A DNA stretch of 64,000 bases from Streptomyces sp. ADI95-17. Its GTDB lineage: Bacteria > Actinomycetota > Actinomycetes > Streptomycetales > Streptomycetaceae. A model generated the notes under the pieces. It worked only from the letters and a program-made list of their open reading frames with translations. It was not told the DNA's origin and did not search any database. Shown in pieces: positions 8,146 to 14,783 of the stretch. A program made the position numbers and the translations under genes. The DNA lies in the NCBI RefSeq assembly GCF_003846175.1, contig NZ_ML123044.1, positions 788,894 to 852,893 of the forward strand, written 5' to 3'. The stretch's first letter is position 1; every line of letters starts with the position of its first letter.

Positions 8146-10144
8146 GCTCAGTAACCTCTCCGGACGCCACAGATCCTTTCAGGCCGCTGGGGGATCTCCG
8201 ACCGATGCCGAGAGAATCGAGAAGCCTTCGCGCAATCCGATCAGTCATCAAGAGGAAATCACTGTTGGCATGTGCCATCGGAAGTCCCGGCGTTACGATT
8301 CGATACGAAGTTCCCACTCCGATCGCAAATCGGGTTCTGCTCACTGATCCATCAGAACGGATGAGTTCACCAAATTTGGTAACTCGAATTGCCTCCACCC
8401 CAGGATTCTTACTCTTCTTTGATTTTGAACGCCTCGCCACAGAACTTATTTCACCCCTTCCGTAAAGCCCGATCCGCAGGGCGTCGGTGCTACGCGACAC
8501 TGAATGTTGCGCAATGCGCGCATCGATCACATGGGTGATGTCGATCGAGGCCTGTGGAAGCGTTGCGCTGGTACATTCGATTGCCCTCAGGCTCGGCTGT
8601 ACTAGCCTCGTCCCCGCGCCCAAAAAAGTAACCACCCCACTTCTAGAGAGGGCAATGAGTTCCTTCTGTCTAGGCCACGGGGCCCCACCATTCAGAAATT
8701 GAAGAATCGAACGCAGCCACCCCTGCACACCGCGAAAGAAGTCGAGGTTCTCCATCTCTTGCTCCGAGTTGGAGAGCCGGGCGAACTCAGCGTAGAAACG
8801 ATGCACACTCGTCACCAGAGCCTGATAGCAACTGAAGTTCTCGGACAGCATCTGGTTCGTTCCGTGAGCGATGTAGCGTCTCATCCATTTCTGCAGTTCG
8901 GGAATACACTGAAAGGAAACGCCCTTCAGTGGAGCACCCATGGATTCAAGATCCAGACGATCTTCCTCCTTCGTGATCGTTTCTCTGACAAGCTCTTCCT
9001 GCAGGGGCGACCCCGGCGCCGCACTGAGAAAAAGCTGTGAGAACCGCCCCCACGAAATGGAGCATCGGCCTGGGTCGGACGAGATGAGTTCTGCATAGTA
9101 CGCGTGCTCGAGATCGCCGTGAATCCCTTTTCGGAATCCCTCGAGTTCAGCCGGATCCTTGGGGTGTTGATAGAACTCCCTGATCCTCTTCGAGGAGACA
9201 TAATGCGGAACAGTGCACTTCGAGAGTCTCGACTTCCCCAACGGCCAAAGTACGGGGCGGTACGGTACGCCTCTTCCGGAACCCACGAATAGGTACGGCT
9301 CCCTACCCGACGGCTCGTAGGACATCTTTCCATCGGCCCCATGGCGGAAGACTCCGCCCCGCTCCTTTGTAAAGAGTTGCAGATAATCAAAAAAGGTGAG
9401 CCCCATCCCTTGCACCAGGGTCGGCTCGCCCGGCCCGACAGCCGCTGCCGCACTCAACGTGGCCGGCCCCGGTGGCGTATACGTGCCGCCCCCTGCGGGC
9501 AAGAGATCTGCCAGGTGGCTCTGCTCATCCGTGAGAAGCGGCGAGGGGTTGCCCTGCGCCAGAATCACGCGGTGGCACTTGATAGGAAGGGATTCCCCCT
9601 CCAGCCAGACCTCGTCGAGCGTCCCTGGCTTCTCCGAGCTGGGGCAGACATCGATCACTTTCCGCTCATGCGTGTTCACATGCAGATTGTCCGGTGCATT
9701 TTCGATTACGAAACCGAGGAACCAGCGCATGTAGTCACCCATCAATGAGCGAGAAGCCCACCGATAGCCCGATGACGCACCGAGCAGGCTGTCGAGCCCC
9801 TTGTCGACACTGAGTGATCTACTGTTGCTAGCGGCCCACTGACTGAGAGTCGGCCCCTTGCGAACGGGTCCGGCACATTCCAATGATTCATCCACGAAGA
9901 GGGAAACCGATCCGGCCAGCGAATTCATCCAGAGTTGGTCCGGCTGATCCTCCCGCCAGATCTTTCCTCCACACCCGAGGTACGGGTCGATGAGATGCAC
10001 CTGAACCTTCCGATCCACCGAATAGTCGGGGAGGTTGGCACAAATTCTCTCGAGTGCTGACAGACCGTACGGCCCCGCACCGACTATGGCGATGACAAAA
10101 TCACCTTTATCGCAACTCACCATTACACGCTTCCGCATTCTCAC
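8108..10144 (-). CDS. Large FAD/NAD(P)-binding protein, putative RiPP tailoring flavoenzyme
   Basis: A 678-aa protein with an N-terminal Rossmann dinucleotide-binding motif, GAGPYG at residues 22-27, followed by CGGKIWREDQPDQLWMN, which resembles the FAD-NAD(P)-binding family often called NAD_binding_9. Later hallmarks include VILAQGNPSP and a C-terminal GVGTSYRIVTPGLP segment. No membrane helix was seen. Its GTG overlaps the MNIO stop (GTGA), and ATG codons at 10138 and 10123 are alternatives; 10123 has GGAAG six bases upstream and may be the real start. Its place between the MNIO enzyme and the exporter suggests a redox modification of the same peptide. The reaction cannot be read from sequence. 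Confidence 0.8.
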   Translation of the reverse strand: MRMRKRVMVSCDKGDFVIAIVGAGPYGLSALERICANLPDYSVDRKVQVHLIDPYLGCGGKIWREDQPDQLWMNSLAGSVSLFVDESLECAGPVRKGPTLSQWAASNSRSLSVDKGLDSLLGASSGYRWASRSLMGDYMRWFLGFVIENAPDNLHVNTHERKVIDVCPSSEKPGTLDEVWLEGESLPIKCHRVILAQGNPSPLLTDEQSHLADLLPAGGGTYTPPGPATLSAAAAVGPGEPTLVQGMGLTFFDYLQLFTKERGGVFRHGADGKMSYEPSGREPYLFVGSGRGVPYRPVLWPLGKSRLSKCTVPHYVSSKRIREFYQHPKDPAELEGFRKGIHGDLEHAYYAELISSDPGRCSISWGRFSQLFLSAAPGSPLQEELVRETITKEEDRLDLESMGAPLKGVSFQCIPELQKWMRRYIAHGTNQMLSENFSCYQALVTSVHRFYAEFARLSNSEQEMENLDFFRGVQGWLRSILQFLNGGAPWPRQKELIALSRSGVVTFLGAGTRLVQPSLRAIECTSATLPQASIDITHVIDARIAQHSVSRSTDALRIGLYGRGEISSVARRSKSKKSKNPGVEAIRVTKFGELIRSDGSVSRTRFAIGVGTSYRIVTPGLPMAHANSDFLLMTDRIARRLLDSLGIGRRSPSGLKGSVASGEVTERDGGGGFEEGIS

Positions 10145-10971
10145 TGATGATCGAAGTATATGCTTCTCGCAGTTGCTACTTCTTCGAGAAGTACGTCAGC
10201 ATCGGGAAAGTTCTGATCGCGTTCCACTATGACCGTGCGGGGATTGCAGAGTTCCGCAGTATTTCTGGCCAAATCCCAGATGCCCTCGGCTATGGATTCC
10301 GAGTGACTGTCAATCAGCTTCCCCGTGGAAGTTGTCACCCCGCCAGCAAGATGAATATGCACAACGCGTTCCAGGGGAAGCTGGCTCAGATACACTTCCG
10401 GGTCGAATCGATGGTTCTGCGAGTTGATATAGAGATTTGCTACGTCCAAGAGGATCAGTGAGTCAGAATCGACTACCACGTCAGCAAAAAATTTAGCGGC
10501 CTCCAGATGGTCGGACGTGGTGGATATCGAATAGGTTATGTTCTCGATTGCCAGGGGTACGCCGAGAGCTGAATTCGCCTGTTTCACGTTGCGCACACAG
10601 GCGCGTCGACTTTCAGCACTGACGATCGGCGGGCACAAGTGCTGCGAGTCGATTCCTGGGATATGCGTGGCAGCAAGGTGCTCGCTGTAGTAGTCGGACT
10701 GGCAGACTTCTACTACCTCGCGCACTCTCTCCAGGTACTTCGTATCAATGCGCCCGGCGCCGGCGAGAGACATCGCGACACCATGGGTCACAGTGTCGAA
10801 TCTTTCGGATATCTCACGCAGTTGGCCAAGGCTGCCGGGTGACATCCACTGATCCGCGAGTATCTCGACCACATCGATGCCATGCTCCCGGGAAGCAAGA
10901 TTCTCACTCAGCTCTTGGCGATACCCCAGGCCTGCCCCATGATTCGATATTTCTTTCACGGTACCAACCAC
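10141..10971 (-). CDS. DUF692/MNIO-family multinuclear non-heme iron oxidase
   Basis: A 276-aa protein matching the DUF692 (MNIO) TIM-barrel family, whose studied members (for example MbnB and TglH) use two or three iron ions to modify Cys, Asp or other residues of RiPP precursors. The visible signature is GAGLGYRQE at 12-20, VEIL at 35-38, His63, SEHL with Glu97/His98, ENI with Glu143/Asn144, LDVANLYIN with Asp176/Asn179, VHIHLAG with His205/His207, LIDSHSE with Asp221/His223, and VERD with Glu250. All expected metal-ligand positions appear filled. The start is GTG at 10971 with AAAGG upstream; the GTG four codons later is possible. It is coupled to the downstream flavoprotein by a GTGA overlap. 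The family call is firm; the reaction is not known. Confidence 0.9.
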   Translation of the reverse strand: MVGTVKEISNHGAGLGYRQELSENLASREHGIDVVEILADQWMSPGSLGQLREISERFDTVTHGVAMSLAGAGRIDTKYLERVREVVEVCQSDYYSEHLAATHIPGIDSQHLCPPIVSAESRRACVRNVKQANSALGVPLAIENITYSISTTSDHLEAAKFFADVVVDSDSLILLDVANLYINSQNHRFDPEVYLSQLPLERVVHIHLAGGVTTSTGKLIDSHSESIAEGIWDLARNTAELCNPRTVIVERDQNFPDADVLLEEVATARSIYFDHQ

Positions 10972-11052
10972 TGCTCTGCCTTTCAGTGCGCTTCAGAGTT
11001 CTGCAGGAATCGATTTGAACTGCCGCCCCATGCCAGCCCAAAGCATGCCTCT

Positions 11053-11259
11053 TCATCCTGTGGTCCCATGCGTATCCGCCATAGCCGCTATCCTGGAGGG
11101 TTCCCTCTGCGCAGCAATCTCCCGATCCCGCATCTTCCAAAGCAGGCACCCCCTGCATGCTTCACATCCTTGCAGGGGCAATATTCTTTTCTCCTCCACC
11201 TGAGCGGAGAAATCCTCGACCAGCAACTCATCCTGAACCAGATGGTCGCTCTCGCTCAT
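11053..11259 (-). CDS. 68-aa CX2CX2C small protein in RiPP operon, function unknown
   Basis: A small gene whose ATG (11257-11259) overlaps the stop of the partner gene as ATGA, a strong sign of translational coupling and of a real gene. It begins MSESDHLVQDELLVEDFS and has a compact cysteine motif, CEACRGC, with Cys at 32, 35 and 38. A basic, Ala-rich tail follows. It could be a metal- or iron-sulfur-binding accessory, a second modification substrate, or an antitoxin-like immunity peptide; nothing in the sequence decides this. An 81-bp gap separates it from the MNIO gene. Confidence 0.6.
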   Translation of the reverse strand: MSESDHLVQDELLVEDFSAQVEEKRILPLQGCEACRGCLLWKMRDREIAAQREPSRIAAMADTHGTTG

Positions 11260-12083
11260 CCCTGGCCTTCCACGTGGCGGTACCCTATGGCCCCCACACT
11301 GGCGACACCAGTTAGAAGCGACTTCATCGAGCCTTCTGTGATTACCAGCCCCTGGTCTACACAAATTTTCATCAACTCGGAGGCGCTGACGGGATCCGAA
11401 AGATTCCTGAGGGCCTCGCAGGCAACGCTCGCGAGTCGCAGGATAACTGGTTTATCCACCTGGCGCGGAGGTGCAACAAGGATATTTGTCGGTTTGGTTT
11501 CACCGTCCATTTCAGCCTTGCCGAGAAATATTGAAAGCGGATCCGTGCCGAAGCCCGCAATGAATGTGCGATCAGGCTTCCAGTAGAGCGATTCCCATGA
11601 GAAATTTTCGGTGCGCGCAGAATCGCCCTCTGGTGCTGACCGGTTCAAAGCGGCCCGGGGCTCGCGCGCGCAGAACAGCGCGAGTTCGAACTCTGCAACA
11701 TCCGCTACAGCCTCCGGTACACCTTCCCGGAAGTCGGAATATTCACGAACAAAGGGAACGAAGTTCACGGCTACAGCTTCCCGGCCCTGGGAGCGCGACG
11801 GCCTGAATACGTCAAAGTACTCCCGGATGATCGCCGGTTCGTTCTGCTCGATCCACTTGCACGTACAAGGAAGTGACGACTTGAGAAGCATTCCATGCTT
11901 CCCTCTGAGGGATGCCGCGAAATCATCCAATTCGCCTGGCGTGATCGCTGATACTACTCTTGCTTCTTCTCCATGAAGTCCCATGTGCGCTGCGTAGGCA
12001 TGAGCATCAAATCTGTGTGCCAGTCGGTAGCCAGAGTCAAGGTAAATTTTAAAGAGTGCCGTCTGTGCGCTGTGGAGATTCAT
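11256..12083 (-). CDS. Putative MNIO partner / precursor-recognition protein
   Basis: A 275-aa soluble protein directly upstream of the MNIO gene. It begins MNLHSAQTALFKIYLDSGYRLAHRFD. A helical N-terminal part is followed by a central region with LFCAREPRAALN and a C-terminal stretch (VKPVIL-like strands, then LRNLSDPVSASELMKICVD) that reads as a winged-helix-like unit. I did not recognise a named family with certainty. MNIO enzymes normally need a partner protein that binds the precursor leader, and position and size fit that role (inference). The ATG at 12083 was chosen because the longer reading frame upstream runs through the hairpin region and has no start with a ribosome site. Confidence 0.65.
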   Translation of the reverse strand: MNLHSAQTALFKIYLDSGYRLAHRFDAHAYAAHMGLHGEEARVVSAITPGELDDFAASLRGKHGMLLKSSLPCTCKWIEQNEPAIIREYFDVFRPSRSQGREAVAVNFVPFVREYSDFREGVPEAVADVAEFELALFCAREPRAALNRSAPEGDSARTENFSWESLYWKPDRTFIAGFGTDPLSIFLGKAEMDGETKPTNILVAPPRQVDKPVILRLASVACEALRNLSDPVSASELMKICVDQGLVITEGSMKSLLTGVASVGAIGYRHVEGQG

Positions 12084-12148
12084 TCTTCCGTTTTCCCGCC
12101 GTAGGAACTTGGGAGACCGGAGGTGCCGAGCCAAAGAATTATGGCCAG

Positions 12149-12187
12149 TCAGATGGTCCTCGACCTGCTCTCTGTCGTGGTTCCCAT
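12149..12187 (-). other. Possible 12-codon leader ORF after the hairpin
   Basis: On the minus strand, just past the hairpin, a strong AGGAGGA sequence is followed closely by ATG and a 12-codon frame (MGTTTESRSRTI) ending at TGA, upstream of the partner gene and out of its frame. The spacing to the ATG is short. It may only be a ribosome standby or chance sequence. Confidence 0.2.
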
Positions 12188-12201
12188 ATTCCTCCTCGTA
12201 T

Positions 12202-12249
12202 TTCCCCGCCCCGCACCGCATCGAATCCGATGCGGTGCGGGGCGGGGAA
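12202..12249 (-). terminator. Perfect 22-bp stem hairpin between precursor and partner genes
   Basis: The arms at 12202-12223 and 12228-12249 are perfectly complementary over 22 bp with an AATC loop. The hairpin starts 24 bp after the precursor stop on the minus strand and is not followed by a U-run. It likely acts as an attenuator or 3' stabiliser, so that the precursor message outnumbers the enzyme message, a common arrangement in peptide clusters (inference). Confidence 0.8.
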
Positions 12250-12272
12250 CCATAGGTAATTCCTATACGTGC

Positions 12273-12452
12273 TTAGGGTTTGCTGGGGTGCTCGTGACAG
12301 ACCCCGCAGAACCCGCCACCCCCGCCTGAACCGCTGCACGTGGGCGGCAGCTTGGTGGCGAGGAGTTCCTCCTCGGCTTCGTCGAGCTCAATCATGAAAA
12401 CGAGTTCTTCTTCCACGTCTTCTGCGATAGCCACGGGCGTGAACGTTGCCAC
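12273..12452 (-). CDS. Putative RiPP precursor peptide (59 aa)
   Basis: A GTG start at 12452 follows GAGGAGA with a five-base spacer; stop is TAA at 12273-12275. The first 35 or so residues are an acidic, Leu/Glu-rich leader (MATFTPVAIAEDVEEELVF, then MIELDEAEEELLATK). The C-terminus changes abruptly to LPPT, then CSGSGGGGG, FCGVC and HEHPSKP, with Cys at 39, 49 and 52. A leader plus a Gly/Cys-rich core next to an MNIO gene is what a RiPP precursor should look like. Leader cleavage around the LPPT segment is a guess. The GTG start and short length make it easy to overlook. It is the first gene of the operon and is followed by a strong hairpin. Confidence 0.8.
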   Translation of the reverse strand: MATFTPVAIAEDVEEELVFMIELDEAEEELLATKLPPTCSGSGGGGGFCGVCHEHPSKP

Positions 12453-12493
12453 TTCGCTCTCCTCACTATCCGGGATGGACTAATTGCGCTGGC

Positions 12494-12523
12494 AGCGTAG
12501 ACAGAGGTTTCCGGAATCTGCAA
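12494..12523 (-). promoter_or_regulatory. Candidate promoter of the RiPP operon
   Basis: On the minus strand, TTGCAG (12518-12523) and TACGCT (12494-12499) are separated by 18 bp. This resembles a housekeeping sigma promoter and would give a 5' leader of about 35 nt before the precursor GTG. It was found by eye only. Confidence 0.4.
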
Positions 12524-12847
12524 GGCACTTAGGCACGGCGATCCTCGACACATTTATCCCTGTGGTGGATCTTTCCGCTCTTTTCCCTCTCGATTGCAAG
12601 AAATAAGGGAAACCGAGACTAATCGGCCACCAGGGCACCTTGATGAGCGGAGTTCGAAATGGCAACCCCATAGCGCAGGGGCTGCCGAGGCTGAACCCGT
12701 GATGTCAGGGCCCCACACCTTCGCCGGGGGAGGGTGTGGCGGGGTGCGCAGGGCAGCAGAAGCCCTCGGACCCGTCACATCGGTCGTTGTCTCTGCGAGG
12801 CCGGTGGATCAGCCTCGGCCGGTGGCCGCGTTGTAGCAGGTCAGCGC

Positions 12848-13307
12848 CTTTGACCCACCTGGCAGCAGCATCGTCGTTCCGCTCCTCGGGGCGTCGGGCC
12901 GGGACTTGGCAGGGCCAGCCGTTACGCATCAGGAGCTTGCGCACACCCTGGATCGTGTAGGTGAGGAGGAAGCGTCGGCCGATCACGATCCTGATCCGCG
13001 CCAGCGTCCACCGCTGGTCCGCCCAGCCGTGCATGGCCGACCCCTTGGCCAGCTCCTCCTCGAGTTGCGCAAACTGTTCTTCGCTCAGCCTCGGCAGCGA
13101 AGCCGGCCCCTGCGACCGCAGGGCAAGCGTGCCGTCCTCCTCTCATGCCTGCCGCCATCGCTGCACCGAGCGAACGCCGATACGCAGGTCCCTGGCGATC
13201 ACCGAGCTCGTCTCGCCCCGGGCGAACTGCTCGGCCGCCTGGAATCTCAACCCCTCGCGGAACCGCAGACGTTCGGCGGTCAGCCCGCCCCCTTGTGGAT
13301 ACCGCAT
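12848..13307 (-). pseudogene. Degenerate IS630-type winged-helix transposase N-terminal fragment
   Basis: From an ATG at 13307 (MRYPQGGGLTAERLRFREG) the frame reads like the helix-turn-helix half of a split IS630-family transposase: ARGETSSVIARDLRIGVRSV, QRWRQA, then an in-frame TGA where Trp is expected, then LRSQGPASLPRLSEEQFAQL, HGWADQRWTLARI, LLTYTIQGVRKLLMRNGWPC and ARWVKG. Similarity stops around 12848 and the catalytic DDE half is absent. It is therefore interrupted and truncated, a scar of past mobile-element activity next to the RiPP block. Confidence 0.75.
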
Positions 13308-13680
13308 ACCTCCGGTCATACCGCAGTCGGTAGCCAGTCGTCAGCCTTTACAACACCACGAGTTCAAACCCGCCGACCGCAATGCGCCGTCGGCTCGCTG
13401 GTCGCACATCGACCCCTCGGCTGCGTGCAGATTTCGCAACACCGGTACCGAATATCGAACCCATTGACCGATTTTACCCATTAAGTCCAATCAACTCCCC
13501 TTCGAAGGAAAATAAAAGCAAAGTTATGCCCTTGTTTGAGTCATGGTCGGGTCAATTACCTAAAGAGAAACCCAAGCGCGTTAGACATTCATTGACCCTG
13601 CATGAATTGCGTTGAAAAGGTCCCGGTAGCCCGTAGGTGTTGCCCTGCGGAGTCCTTCGACCCTCCGGGCCAGGAGCACC
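13308..13680. other. Upstream region of bldK-like operon
   Basis: No convincing gene. The stretch 13450-13620 is notably AT-rich for this genome and should contain the promoter of the operon starting at 13681. Several TTGACC-like hexamers (for example near 13463 and 13591) occur, but I could not pair one with a good -10. CCAGGAG lies just upstream of the ATG. Confidence 0.5.
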
Positions 13681-14709
13681 ATGACGATTCCAACCCCGCA
13701 AGCCGCCACCGTCGTTGAGGTGGAGGATGCGAAGCTGCAGTCCACAGCAGGCCCGTCCACGTCCAAGGCCGGCGACGGCCGCTCACCGGGCAAGATGGCC
13801 TGGCTGCGCTTCAAGCGCGACCGTACGGGCATGATTTCGGCCTATGTAGTCATTTTCTTCTTCGTGATCGCCGTCTGCGCGCCGCTGATCGCGAAGCTGT
13901 ACGGCAAGGACCCGTACACGACGTACGGACAGAACGACACCAGCCTGCTGGACGAATTCGGTTCACCGATGCTGCCCAACGGCGGTATCAGCGGCGACTT
14001 CTGGTTCGGCATCGAGCCGGGTCTCGGCCGGGACGTCTTCACCTTCCTGCTCTACGGCATCCGCAACTCCCTGCTCATCGCCGCGGCAACCACCTTGCTG
14101 GTGACGGTACTTGGCATTGCCATCGGTATCACCGCGGGCTATCTGGGCGGCAAGACCGACTACCTCGTGGGCCGGGTCATCGACATCCTGCTGGCCTTCC
14201 CCTCCACCCTCTTCTTCATCGCCTTCTGGCCGGTAGTGCTCTCGATCCTGGTCCCCCCGGATGAGAACACCCCGGTCTGGCTGACCGTCGTCAGCCTCAT
14301 CACAGTCATGACAGCCCTCGGCTGGGCATCCATCGCACGACTGCTGCGCGGCGAGGTACTCGCCCTGCGCGAGCGCGAGTTCGTCGAGGCGGCGAAGGTG
14401 ACTGGTTCTTCCCCGGCGCGGATCATCTTCAAGGAGCTGCTGCCGAATCTCTGGACGCCGATCCTCATCCAGGCCACGCTCGCGCTGCCCGCATTCGTCA
14501 CAGCGGAAGCGGGCCTCGCCTTCCTCGGCGTCGGCCTCACCGACCCGACACCCGACTGGGGCGTGATGATCCAGCGCGGATCGGACGTCTACCAGAGCGA
14601 CATCACGTTCATGCTCTTCCCCGGCGTCACGATGGTGATCTTCGTCATCGCCTTCAACCTGCTGGGCGACTCGGTGCGTGACGCACTGGACCCGAAGACC
14701 AAGCGCTGA
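13681..14709 (+). CDS. bldKA: Peptide ABC transporter permease, BldKA-like (OppC type)
   Basis: A 342-aa inner-membrane permease. A cytoplasmic N-terminus with a conserved KMAWLRFKRDRTGMISAYVV precedes the first helix. A long loop contains FWFGIEPGLGRDVFTFLLYG. The EAA loop is AAKVTGSSPARIIFKELLPN, and the gene ends SVRDALDPKTKR. GGAG seven bases upstream supports the ATG. It is first in a permease-binding protein-permease-ATPase-ATPase operon, the unusual gene order of Streptomyces bldKABCDE, whose product imports an extracellular peptide signal needed for aerial hyphae. The bldK assignment rests on order, sizes and the neighbouring second opp operon. Confidence 0.8.
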   Translation: MTIPTPQAATVVEVEDAKLQSTAGPSTSKAGDGRSPGKMAWLRFKRDRTGMISAYVVIFFFVIAVCAPLIAKLYGKDPYTTYGQNDTSLLDEFGSPMLPNGGISGDFWFGIEPGLGRDVFTFLLYGIRNSLLIAAATTLLVTVLGIAIGITAGYLGGKTDYLVGRVIDILLAFPSTLFFIAFWPVVLSILVPPDENTPVWLTVVSLITVMTALGWASIARLLRGEVLALREREFVEAAKVTGSSPARIIFKELLPNLWTPILIQATLALPAFVTAEAGLAFLGVGLTDPTPDWGVMIQRGSDVYQSDITFMLFPGVTMVIFVIAFNLLGDSVRDALDPKTKR

Positions 14710-14783
14710 ACCGCACTTCCTCCGGCCGGGCGACGGGGCCCACCGGATCGAACGTCTCTCTCCATCGACCAGAGCAGGAAGCC

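Noticed and set aside
10904..11158. 84-codon frame on the minus strand between the 68-aa gene and the MNIO gene
   Set aside because: It overlaps both neighbours in another frame, lacks a ribosome site and shows no family-like sequence.
11256..12221. Longer version of the partner gene starting at 12221
   Set aside because: The extra 46 codons run through the hairpin arm and the region has no ribosome site in frame; the ATG at 12083 is more sensible.
12480..12671. 63-codon minus-strand frame upstream of the precursor
   Set aside because: No ribosome site, and the candidate promoter lies inside it; more likely upstream leader DNA.
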